IMG/VR virus record: IMGVR_UViG_3300027906_000003
Location: 1-64,000 of that record
From: a virus
Length of the DNA: 64,000 bases
Strand: one strand, 5' to 3'
Shown here: positions 31,454 to 42,600 of the stretch, piece after piece
Numbering within the stretch: position 1 is the first letter of the stretch
Layout of the letters: each line of letters starts with the position of its first letter
Translations under genes and position numbers: made by a program
The notes under the pieces: generated by a model
What the model was told of the DNA's origin: nothing
What the model saw: the letters and a program-made list of their open reading frames with translations, nothing else
Databases searched by the model: none

Positions 31454-34400
31454 ATGTCTCACGAATCATTATCAGCAGATAAAATAACACAAAGACTGCA
31501 TACAATCTTACCAGAACATGTAAGAGATGATGCACCAGCTTTTTCGGCATTTTTATCTGCATATTTTGAATTCTTAGAGAGAGAGGTTATAACTCTTAAA
31601 TCACAAAGCGATTTAGACGGTATTGCTTTAGAAGACGGTCAAGGTGCTCTACTTGTAGAGACTGCGACCGTCTCACCGTCACCAGATGAGAACTCATCTA
31701 AAATCATAAACGAGTCGACACCGACAAATCCAAATGTAAGTGCGGAACCTCTTACAGTTGGAGAATATGTTTATGGAAAAGAAAATGGTTCTATTGCAAG
31801 AATAGATGTCATCAACGGTGATACATTATATGTTTCTACTGTTTCAGGAAATGGTTTCTCTAAGAATGAAGTTATTGAAGGAAGAAATAGTCTGCAATCT
31901 GCAGTTGTTGAATCATATAAAGAAAACAGTATACTTGCAAACAATCGACTATTAGACTATTCTGATATCGACCATACAACAGAAGAATTCTTACAATACT
32001 TCCAAAAAGATTTCTTACCATCGATTGATTTATCAAAACTAAAAAACAAAAGATTAACAATCAAAAATATTTCTGATTTATATCAGAGAAAAGGAAGTGA
32101 AGAGTCAATCAAATTCTTAATGAGACTCTTATACGGTCAGGATGCAGAAGTTAGATATCCTGACAACGAAACAATTTATGTATCTGAATCAAATTACAAC
32201 GAAGAAAGAAGATTAGTTTTACAGATGCCTGATGAAAAGGTACCTGCAGAAACAGATAGACTAACTTACTTAGATTCAGATGGCAAGACTATACTTGCAG
32301 AAGCAAATATAGAAAGAATAAACACACTTGCAACCAATATTTACTCATGTAGTATATCCAGAAATCACTATGGAACTTTTGTAGAAAACACAACAGTTAA
32401 TGTTTTAGATAGAGATGGTATTACAAGTTATACAGGAACAGTTCTAGGTGTTAATACAGGAATTAATACATCAGGTGGTTCATCTACTTATGTGGGTCAA
32501 TTCAATGATGACGATGGCCATGGTATTCTCTTAGCAGAAGATGGTTCTGGTATTCTTATGGAGAAATCTACAATAGGTTCTCTATATTCAATGAATGACA
32601 ATATCATCTTTACAGGTTCTAAAGATGATGCAGGAGTTGTAGACTCAACTGCAAGAGTTGATATACTATCAGACGGACCTGTTAAAGAAATTATTGTTGA
32701 AGCTGGTGGTATAAATTACGAAGCTGGTGAAATGGTCGTCTTTGATGAGACTAACACAGGTGGTAATTCTGCAGAGGGAATCATTGGTGCAACTGGTGAT
32801 GAAATCATATTAGAGAATGCTACACTTTGGGGTCAATTTGAATTTATTGCAACAGCTGGTCAAACTTTATTTGGTGGTGCAGGTGTAAAAGATGTCAACG
32901 GAAGATATGTATTCTTTAATGACCACACTGTTAAAGTCTATAGAGATGGTTTAATACAAACAGACCCAGGTGATGGTTCAGTCTTTACACTTAAAAACGA
33001 TAGAGTCACATTTGCAGCTGGTCAATCTGCAGGAACAAAAATTGAAATTGTTACCGAATCAAATAGACTATTACACGAAACAGGAAAACCAATAACACTA
33101 GATGCCTACGATGATGGTGGAACTATCGTCTCAGATGACGGAAGAATTAGAAGAGTTGAAATCTTAAATGGTGGTGTAGGATATCAACAAGTTCCAGAAG
33201 TAAGTCCTGGTGGTTATTTATATTTTGATAAAGGTGTTGCCGAGACATATACAATTGGTGAAACAGTCACAGGTTCAATATCAAATGCAACTGCAATAGT
33301 TCTTAGAACAGATGCTAAAAACAAAAGAATAGTAGTAAAAAGAAGTCATACAGACCCAAATGCTTTTCAAACCAACGAACAAATAACAGGTTCACTTTCA
33401 TTAGTTGCAAAGATAAACAGAAAATCTACTGTTGCAACAGGAACAGGTGCAAAACTTCTTTCATATTCAGATGAAATTGGTGGTGCTGAATCAATTAACA
33501 TAATAGGACAAGGTTATAACTTTGATTCAGATGGTATTGTTTCATCAGAATCAGACTTCCCTATGTTGATTTCTACACCTAGTGCAACACCTACAAGAGA
33601 CACAGTAATAACAGGTGCTACATCAGCCACAACTGCAAAGGTTGTGAGTTATAACGCAGCGAGACAGATTTTAACATATAAAGATTTATCAGGTGAGTTC
33701 TTAGAAGGAGAAACAATAACATATAATGTTAATGATAAGTTCTCCGTCTTTAAATCAGACCCAATTTCAGGAAGAGGAAGATTTGCTGGAGAGGGAAATA
33801 TAAATGAAGGACTATTAGGTGATAAAGGAACATTAGACGCTTCTGCAGCTAATATACAAGACGGTTATTATTATCAAACACATTCATATGTTGTTAAAGT
33901 TGGTGAATCAATTAACAGTTGGAGAAGTGTATTAAAAGACTTAATACATCCATCTGGTCATATCTTCTTTGGTGAAGTTGCAATTAACTCATCAATCAAT
34001 ACAGTTGCAGATGAACAATTTAGATTTAGACCAACACTTATAATGAACTTAGATGTTGGTATTGCAGTTCCAAATGCCTTTGCAAATTCTTCAAGAGTTG
34101 TAAATCTTTGGACTACAGACAGTGAAGTCACAGCTGCTGGTGCAATGATGCAATTATTAGAAGCAGGTATTCCTGGAATAAATGTAGATACATCAGGTAT
34201 ATTAAACACAACAGATACAACAAATAGTGCAGGACAAAGTTTAGGTGCAAGGTCAGAATTCTATGACACTTCACATAGGTCAAGACACATCAACCTTAAT
34301 ATTATAAACTCTTTTGCAACAGTGACAACAAATCATGCAAAAGGTTCCAATGCTGGTCTACCAACAGCATTATCATTAGATTCTTCGGACCATGATTACT

Positions 34401-35119
34401 TAATAAGAAGTCCAGAAAGAAGACCTGCAGACCAAGGTAAAATTTTCCAACTTGGTTCTCTAGTTGATGAACAACTAATACTTGAAGATGGTGGTCTTAT
34501 TGAATTAGAAGAAGAAGTATGTAAAGTGAGAATGGAACCTGATGAAAATGCAAGAGTTAAAGGAGATTATGGTGATGTCTTCACAATGGAAGACGGAAGT
34601 ATATTCAGACTTGAAAGTGCAACTACAGATGAACCTGTTCATTACTTTACGACTGAAAGGTCTATAGAATTGGCAGGAAAATATCTTAGAATGGAAGATA
34701 ATGAAAGAATCTGTATGGAAGATGGAGACATACTAATTGATGAAGAGAACTCAGAAAATGGCATAGTCAGTTTCGTTCCTTTAGGGTCTCGATTTAACAC
34801 TATAAATACAATTAGTGAACAAGACACTTATCGAATATCATATCATATGAGGCAAGAATCTGGTAACGCAGCTAACAATAGTGGTGGTATTAATATAGAA
34901 GGCCAAGGTAGTGGAACAAATCCATCTTATAATGGTGACAATATAATAATGGAAGATAATTCAGGTAGTGTATTGATGGAAGAGTCAATAAAAGAGGGAT
35001 TGAGAATATCAGACTTAGAAACTTATTATCCTAAGTTCTATGTATCAGAATACGACAATCACAGAAATTTAAGAACAAATTTAACATTTAATGCTTATGT
35101 TAAGTCGGCCACGACATAA
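31454..35119 (+). CDS. 7: Baseplate wedge initiator gp7-like
   Basis: The 1221-residue product (T4 gp7 1032) begins with the marine-phage gp7 pattern: LPEHVRDDAPAFSAFLSAYFEFLE, then SDIDHTTEEFLQYFQKDFLPSID, KNKRLTIKNISDLYQRKGSEE and SIKFLMRLLYGQDAEVRYP. The rest is beta-rich. A short acidic element of the form hEDGsxxLhE recurs at several sites (near the N-terminus, in the middle and especially in the last 220 residues), which is unlike T4 gp7. gp7 nucleates wedge assembly with gp10 and gp8. Confidence 0.8.
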   Translation: MSHESLSADKITQRLHTILPEHVRDDAPAFSAFLSAYFEFLEREVITLKSQSDLDGIALEDGQGALLVETATVSPSPDENSSKIINESTPTNPNVSAEPLTVGEYVYGKENGSIARIDVINGDTLYVSTVSGNGFSKNEVIEGRNSLQSAVVESYKENSILANNRLLDYSDIDHTTEEFLQYFQKDFLPSIDLSKLKNKRLTIKNISDLYQRKGSEESIKFLMRLLYGQDAEVRYPDNETIYVSESNYNEERRLVLQMPDEKVPAETDRLTYLDSDGKTILAEANIERINTLATNIYSCSISRNHYGTFVENTTVNVLDRDGITSYTGTVLGVNTGINTSGGSSTYVGQFNDDDGHGILLAEDGSGILMEKSTIGSLYSMNDNIIFTGSKDDAGVVDSTARVDILSDGPVKEIIVEAGGINYEAGEMVVFDETNTGGNSAEGIIGATGDEIILENATLWGQFEFIATAGQTLFGGAGVKDVNGRYVFFNDHTVKVYRDGLIQTDPGDGSVFTLKNDRVTFAAGQSAGTKIEIVTESNRLLHETGKPITLDAYDDGGTIVSDDGRIRRVEILNGGVGYQQVPEVSPGGYLYFDKGVAETYTIGETVTGSISNATAIVLRTDAKNKRIVVKRSHTDPNAFQTNEQITGSLSLVAKINRKSTVATGTGAKLLSYSDEIGGAESINIIGQGYNFDSDGIVSSESDFPMLISTPSATPTRDTVITGATSATTAKVVSYNAARQILTYKDLSGEFLEGETITYNVNDKFSVFKSDPISGRGRFAGEGNINEGLLGDKGTLDASAANIQDGYYYQTHSYVVKVGESINSWRSVLKDLIHPSGHIFFGEVAINSSINTVADEQFRFRPTLIMNLDVGIAVPNAFANSSRVVNLWTTDSEVTAAGAMMQLLEAGIPGINVDTSGILNTTDTTNSAGQSLGARSEFYDTSHRSRHINLNIINSFATVTTNHAKGSNAGLPTALSLDSSDHDYLIRSPERRPADQGKIFQLGSLVDEQLILEDGGLIELEEEVCKVRMEPDENARVKGDYGDVFTMEDGSIFRLESATTDEPVHYFTTERSIELAGKYLRMEDNERICMEDGDILIDEENSENGIVSFVPLGSRFNTINTISEQDTYRISYHMRQESGNAANNSGGINIEGQGSGTNPSYNGDNIIMEDNSGSVLMEESIKEGLRISDLETYYPKFYVSEYDNHRNLRTNLTFNAYVKSATT

Positions 35120-35122
35120 ATA
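35115..35122 (+). promoter_or_regulatory. T4-type late promoter CATAAATA of gp8
   Basis: The box overlaps the gp7 stop codon and lies 38 bases before the gp8 ATG; GAGGAG stands in the leader. It allows gp8 to be expressed separately from gp7. Confidence 0.55.
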
Positions 35123-35159
35123 GTATTAAAGAAAATTATAATCTGAGGAGATTAAGAAA

Positions 35160-36629
35160 ATGGCAGCAATAATAACAGAGAAGTTTCGTGTTCATAATGC
35201 GAGACAATTCAAAGAAGACTTTGGTGAAGCAGAATCATCAACATATGTTTTCATAGGTCGTTCATCATCATGGGCAGACGATAATAGTCCACCAGCACCT
35301 GCAAACGGAGTCGGTGAAGAAATACAAGCATGGGAAGACATGTTGGCACTTAAAAAAGTTGACCCAGCAGATGTATCTCATGGTATAACAAGATATAACT
35401 GGACATCAGGAACAAAATACGATGAGTATTCACATGATTACAGTGCAACAAATAAAACACCTGCAACAAACAAAGATAGTTTGTATGAAGGAAGATTTTA
35501 TGTGATGACTGATGAATATCATGTCTACAAATGTATCAGAACAGGAAGAGATAGTTCAGGTGCAGTTGTAAACTCAGTAAACAAACCAACAGGAACAGAT
35601 GTATCAGTTCTATTTGAAGGAACACCAGCTGATGAGGGTGGAACAGACGGAATGCCTTATCTTTGGAAGTATATGTATACTATATCTGCTTCAGATACAA
35701 TCAAGTTCGTGACTAACGACTTTATACCTGTTAAGACATTAGGTGCAAAGACAGGTATTTTTGGAACTCATACAAACGGTGGTCTGAACTCCTCAGCAGA
35801 CAACGATAGTTCACAACAATATCAAGTAGAGACAAATGCTGTCGATGGTTCAATCTTACATATTAAAGTTGACAATCCAGGTTCTGGATATACAGATGGA
35901 ACTTACACGAATGTCGATATCGATGGAGATGGTTCATCTGGAAAATGCACTGTTAAGGTAGTTTCAGGTGGTCTAAGAGAAATCGATGTGACTAACCGAG
36001 GAAGTTTATATAAACAAGCATCTATTGATGTTGCGGGTATATCAAGCATCGGTGGTGGTTCAGGTGGAGTTGCAACTCCAGTAATATCACCTCAGTTCGG
36101 ACATGGTGCTGACCCTGTAGAAGAATTAGGTGGAAACTACATCATCGTTAATTCAAGATTAGAATTCAATGAGGGTGCAGGAGATTTCCCTGTAGATAAC
36201 GATTTCAGACGAATTGGTCTATGTCAAGACCCATTTGCATTTGGAACAACAAACAGAGCAACTGCAGCTACTATGTTTGCTTATGGCAAAATGACTTTAT
36301 CTGCAATTGGTTCACTTGGTGTAGATGACTTAATACATAGTGCATCATCTGATGGTTCTGGTGTGGCTGCGGCTAGAGTAGTTTCAATTTCAGGAACAGT
36401 AGTATCATTTTTACCAATCGCAAACAGTGCGGGTGGTTATGTAGACTTCGTAGCAGGAAATACAGTTCACAAAATAGGAGTTGGTTCAATCGGAACTATA
36501 AACTCTTCAAGTATGGTGAATCCAGAGGTTGCAAAACATACAGGTAGAATGATGTATATTGAGAATAGAGGTGCGGTAACTCGTGCAAGTGACCAGATTG
36601 AAGATATCAAACTGATTATCGAAATGTAA
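35160..36629 (+). CDS. 8: Baseplate wedge protein gp8
   Basis: The gp8 pattern is clear: KFRVHNARQFKEDFGEAESSTYVFIGR, then SHGITRYNWTSGTKYDEYS, FYVMTDEYHVYKCI and PYLWKYMYTISASDTIKF. At 489 residues it is longer than T4 gp8 (334), with beta-rich additions in the C-terminal half (VKVVSGGLREIDVTNRG region). GAGGAG precedes the start. A strong hairpin follows the stop. Confidence 0.9.
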   Translation: MAAIITEKFRVHNARQFKEDFGEAESSTYVFIGRSSSWADDNSPPAPANGVGEEIQAWEDMLALKKVDPADVSHGITRYNWTSGTKYDEYSHDYSATNKTPATNKDSLYEGRFYVMTDEYHVYKCIRTGRDSSGAVVNSVNKPTGTDVSVLFEGTPADEGGTDGMPYLWKYMYTISASDTIKFVTNDFIPVKTLGAKTGIFGTHTNGGLNSSADNDSSQQYQVETNAVDGSILHIKVDNPGSGYTDGTYTNVDIDGDGSSGKCTVKVVSGGLREIDVTNRGSLYKQASIDVAGISSIGGGSGGVATPVISPQFGHGADPVEELGGNYIIVNSRLEFNEGAGDFPVDNDFRRIGLCQDPFAFGTTNRATAATMFAYGKMTLSAIGSLGVDDLIHSASSDGSGVAAARVVSISGTVVSFLPIANSAGGYVDFVAGNTVHKIGVGSIGTINSSSMVNPEVAKHTGRMMYIENRGAVTRASDQIEDIKLIIEM

Positions 36630-36633
36630 TTCA

Positions 36634-36655
36634 TGGGAGTCAAAGGACTCCCATA
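36634..36655 (+). terminator. Strong hairpin after gp8 (weak or partial terminator)
   Basis: ATGGGAGTC (36634-36642) pairs perfectly with GACTCCCAT (36647-36655) around an AAAG loop. The following bases are ATATAAAATTT rather than a T run, so termination should be inefficient. It lies 20 bases before the ATG of the giant structural gene and could also affect its translation or mRNA ends. Confidence 0.45.
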
Positions 36656-36675
36656 TATAAAATTTAGGACAAACA

Positions 36676-39600
36676 ATGGCAGAGAAAACTGATTTAAATA
36701 TATCACCCTATTACGATGACTATTCAGAAGATAAGAACTTTCAAAAAGTTCTTTATCGTGCTGGTAGACCACTTCAAGCAAGAGAATTAACTCAGTCTCA
36801 ATCAATTTTACAAAATCAAATTGAAAGATTTGGTGACCACTTCTTTAAAGAGGGTTCTATAGTATCTGGTGCTCAATGTGATGTTGACATGGACTTATAC
36901 TATGTTAAAGTAAAGTCTGCTAATCCAAATTCCTCAGGTGATGCAAGTATCGAAACATTCAGAACTGCATCACATGGTTTACATATTCAAGGTAAAACAT
37001 CAGGTGTTGTTGCAAAGATTATAACATCAACTGCTGAAACATCAGATGATAAAGCGACACTATTTGTTTACTACTTACAACAAGGAACAAATACAACCAA
37101 TGATTTTGCATTCACACCAAATGAAGAATTACAACTAGTCACATTAGATGGTTCTGGTAATGTATCAGATATTGGCACAAACAACAATGACTTTCAGGTA
37201 GAAGTTGAAACAGAAACACCAAATGGTCGTGCTTCTATAGCAAACATCTCAGAGGGTGTTGTCTTTAGTAGAGGTTTCTTCCTAAAAGTTGACAAACAAG
37301 AACTCATACTTGAAAAGTATTCAGGTAAACCAAGTTATAAAGTTGGTCTCTCTATTGTAGAATCGTTTGTTGATTCTGCAGAAGATAACACACTAGAAGA
37401 CAATGCAACAGGAACATCAAACGAAAACGCTGCAGGTGCAGATAGATTTAAAGTTGCATTAACCCTAACAAAACAATCATTAACTACCTCAGATGATACA
37501 AACTTCATCGAACTAACAAGAGTTAATCAAGGTGTTATTGAACTACATGTCAATAGACCTGTTTACAATGAAATAGAAAATACACTTGCAAGAAGAACAT
37601 TCGATGCAAATGGTGATTTTGTTGTAAAACAATTCACTCAATCAATGAGAGAACATTTAGATGATACTACTAACAGAGGATTCTATACTGCAACAAATGG
37701 TGGTAAAGAAGACCAATTTGTTATGCAAGTATCTCCAGGTAAAGCATATGTTAAAGGTTACGAAGTAGAGAAGATAGGAACTTCTATAATACCTATAAAC
37801 AAAGCAAGGTCTACTGCAACTTTAACATCAACAAATACTCCTATTAGATTAGGAAACAGATTAAGAGTCACAAAATTACATTCATTACCAGAATTTGGTA
37901 ATGAATCAGGAACAGATGCACAAGACCCATTTCAAACTTGTGAATTATTTCCTAGTGCGGTTGCATCACAAGGTGTAAAGAATAGTGAAAACCCAATTGG
38001 TTATGCAAGAGTAAGAGATGTAGTTCATCATTCAGGTGTAGATTCATCTAATGTCTATGGTGATGATGCACAATTTGATTTATCTATGTTTGACATTAAG
38101 ATGTTTACACAATTGTCTTTCAGTAGTGTAGCTAGTAATACTGAGGTCAAAGTTGGAGATAAAATTACAGAAACAAATAGTGGAGTTCCGACAGGTGCTT
38201 CAGGTATTGTAGCCGTTTGTGACAGCACAAATAATGTCTACATGTTGCACGATGTTATTGGACAATTTACAGTAGGATATGGATTATCTTCCTCAGGACA
38301 AACTGCCCACACTAAATCAAATGCGGCGGGAATAACAGCAGTTAGAAATTATAACATAGATAGAGTTCGTTCTATATATCAAGAACCTTTGGCTACATCT
38401 AGTAGAGAAGAGTTCACTGCAAATGTTATAACAAACTCAGAATTTATATTAACAGGAACAGTTCAATTTACAGCTAGTTCAACTGCATTAACAGGATTTG
38501 GAACTGCATTTACAAGAGAACTAAAAGAAGGAGATGTTGTTTACAATCCTTCAGGTTCAGGTCAAGAAAGAATTGTTGCCTCAGTCACAGATAATACAAC
38601 TGCTGTTCTTACAGCAAATTCAACAGCTGCTTTCCAAGGAAATGTCACAAGACGAAGAGCTGCTTTAATTGACCAAGACCAATCTGCAAGTATATTCAGT
38701 TGGCCTAGAGATTGGGTTAAAGACCATACACCAGACCAAGTAAAAGTAAGAAGACAAAAAGTTGTGACAGTCACTTCAAATTCTTTCACTCTTAATGTTG
38801 GTTCTAGTGAGTCGTTTGATTCAAATCTTCCTACTACTGATGATTTAACGATTGCAGTTATTGAAGCTGGTTCAGGTTCTTCTGCAAAAGCAGTTGGTGA
38901 CTTATTGAATGTAGAAGATTACACTAAAACAGCAGGCACAGGAACATTATCAATTGGTGGTTTTCATTCAGACGATAACGATGCAGTATTAAAAGTCACA
39001 TATACAGTTGACATTAATACACCTGTTAACAGAGATAAAACATTACACAAAAACAGATGTCTGAAAGTAGGAACTGCTTCAGGTAATAATGGTTTCTATG
39101 GAACTAATTACAACGATAAAGAAATATCACTTGGTGTTTCAGATGTATTTAAAGTAAGAGGTATATATGAAGGAGTTGATAATACTCCTCTAACACCAAG
39201 TGCAACATTTACAATCACATCAGGAGCATTTACAAACCATGAAGTAATCATTGGTCAAACATCAGACGCAAGGGCAGTATTAGTCACAAATAATGGTAAT
39301 GCAGCTACAAGTTATTTCTATTATACAACACCAGAAAGATTTATAGATACTGAGGTTATTACTGGTAAAGATTCAAGTGCAACTGCAACACTAACAAATG
39401 TTAATGCAGGTTCTCCAGACATCACAAGTAGATACTTCTTTGATGATGGTCAAAGAGATGGTATGTATGACTTAGCAAAATTAACACTTAAATCTGGTGA
39501 ACCAGTTCCACAAGGACCGATTCTAATAGTATATGATTACTTTACAGCATCAAACGCTGGTGATTTCTATGATGTAAATTCATACAGTAATATTGACTAT

Positions 39601-42600
39601 AAAGATATACCTGTTTACTCTCCAAGTAGAGTTGACTTAGGTGGTTTAGAACCAGACGGAACATTCGAACTATCAGATTGTGCAGACTTTAGACCAAATT
39701 GTGGTCAAGTATTTGCATCTTCAACATTTAAAACCGATTTACAACATAATGTTGCAAGTCCATTAGACTTATCTAATACAACTAATGGTGCAAGGTATTC
39801 TCCATTTTCATATGATGAGGGTCGTTCATTTGCATCTAGTAGAACAAACATAACATCTGCTAATGCAAGTGCTGTAGACTCACCTGTTAATGGTTCAAAT
39901 ATGACTGGTGCTATTGACTTCTATGTTGGAAGAATAGATAAAGTGTTTATGCACAAAACAGGTCAGTTCATGGTATCAACAGGTATTCCTTCGTTGACAC
40001 CAACCAAACCAAAAGCAATCGATGATGCAATCGAAATGTTTGAACTGAGAATACCACCTTACACGAACAATCTAAAAGATATTAGAGTAAGGTCACATGA
40101 CCATAGACGATATACTATGAAAGATATCGGTAAGATTAATAATAGGGTCACAAACTTAGAAAGAATTACTGCATTATCTTTATTAGAAAAAGACACACAA
40201 ACAAAACAAATTTTAGATGCAGACGGATTTGATAGATTCAAATCAGGTTTCTTAGTAGATAACTTTAGAGGTCATAGAGTTGGTGATGTAAATCATCCAG
40301 ACTATAATGTTTCTATTGATGCAAAATTAGGTGCAATGAGACCTAAATCATATTCACAATTCTTTGATTTAGATTTAGATACTACTGCATCATCAAACTA
40401 TACTAAGACTGGTGATTTAATTACATTACCATTCTCAGAATTATCATATGTAAACCAAGATAAAGCATCAAGACAATTGAATGTTAATCCATATCATGTC
40501 TTTGCATTCGATGGTCAACTTAAATTAACACCTGGTACCGATATATGGCAAGACACAGAACAATTACCAGAAGTAAGAGTTAATAGAGAAGGAAACTTTG
40601 ATGCTGTTATGGCTGAAAACGATAATGCCTTAGGAACAGTTTGGAATAACTGGCAAACAACATGGGCAGGAGAACCAACTGCAGTAAGTTCAGAAGTTCA
40701 AGCAACTTCAAATGGTTCTTGGTCAGGAGACCCAGCACAAGGTGGTGAATGGGTTGCAGGTTTACAAGTCACAAGAGAAATTACAGAAACACCTGAAACA
40801 CAAACAAGAACAGGTGTGACAACAAGTGTTGTTGAAGACTTTGTAGAAACAAGAAACGATAGAGTCGTATCAGTATCAATGATACCATTCTGTAGAGCAA
40901 GAACAATTGAAATAGATGCAACGAACTTAAAACCAGGTTCAAATCACTATGTCTTCTTTGATAACATCGATGTAAATAAATTTGTAAGACCTTATAATGC
41001 AAGTTATTCACAAGACGGTGGAACTACAGTATCATCAGGAGTTAAGACAGACGGAAACGGAAGATGTCGTGCATATTTTGAATTGCCTAATAGTAATGCA
41101 CAAAGATTCCCTTCAGGAATGAGGGAGATGATGATTACAACATCTGCATTCAATCTATCTAATCCAGCTTCAAGTGCTAGTGTTATATATCAAGCACAAG
41201 GACTATTACAATCTTCTCAAACAGAAATAGTATCAACAAGAAATGGTCGAGTAATTACAGAAAGAACAAGAGGAGAAAGACAATTTACAAGAAGAGGTGA
41301 GAATATAAACTCAACTGAGTGGGATTCACAAGCACCAGAAATACCAGTAAATGATGTTGTCGTGACTCCACCAAGTTCACCGATAGTTCCACCTCCAGTA
41401 GAACCACCAATTCCTGTGCCAGCACCAATACAACCTCCACAATTGGAGTCATTCCCTGCTACTGGTGTAGACAGAAGATTCATAACCAGATTAGATGGTG
41501 GTGGAAGAGGTGGTTGGAAAGACCCATTAGCACAATCATTCATGTGTGAACCACAAGGTGGAATGTTCTTATCATCAATCGATTTATACTTTGCAACTAA
41601 GTCAGATAACTTACCTGTATCTGTAGAAATCAGAAATATGGTAAACGGATATCCAGGTCAAACAGTATTACCATTCTCAGTAGTCACTAAGAATCCAGGA
41701 GATGTTAATACATCATCAGATGGTTCAGTGGTAACAACATTCACATTCGAATCACCAGTTTATATAGAAGAGGGTGCAGAAATGTGTTTCGTTGTTCTAT
41801 CTAACTCAAATGATTACGAAGTATTCATTTCAAGAATGGGTGAATCAGATATAATTTCTGGTGAGACAATATCAGGACAACCTTATGCAGGTTCTTTATT
41901 CTTATCTCAGAATGCGTCAACATGGACTGCAGAACAAACAGATGATATGAAGTTCAACATGAAGATATGTTCATTCGATACAACAAAAACACCTGATTTA
42001 AGATTTAATAATAGTGCATTACCAACACACACATTACAAAACAATCCAGTAGAAGCATTCTCAGGCAAAAACTTTGTTAAAGTTTATAACTACTCACATG
42101 GAATGTATACACCAAATTCAAGTGTGACACTTGCAGGATTAACAGGAGACAAACAAGGTTCTGCCTTAACTGTTGATACATTTACTACATCAGGAAGTCC
42201 AACTGCATCTTCAACATTTGCTGATAAAGCACAAAGTTCAACATCTGGTCAAGGTTCAGGTATGGTAGTAGAACTTACTACAGATGCTTCTAGTCCACCT
42301 GTAGTCACAGGTGTTAAGATAAAAGACCCAGGTCAAGGACATGTAGTTGGAGATGTTATTACTATCGAGAATTTTGAATCAACACATGATTGCACATTTA
42401 GAATTGCCTCAATCGGAGAGACAATTGGTGGTATGCCAGTAGATGCTATAAACGCATCATTCACTGCCATTAAAGAAATTGGTATTGATTCATTCTGCGT
42501 GACACCAGATGTATCATCATATCACTTCGTATCAAATTATACTGCACCTGCATCAACAGTAAGTGGTGGTTCAGTTGCAACATCAACAAGAAACTATTAC

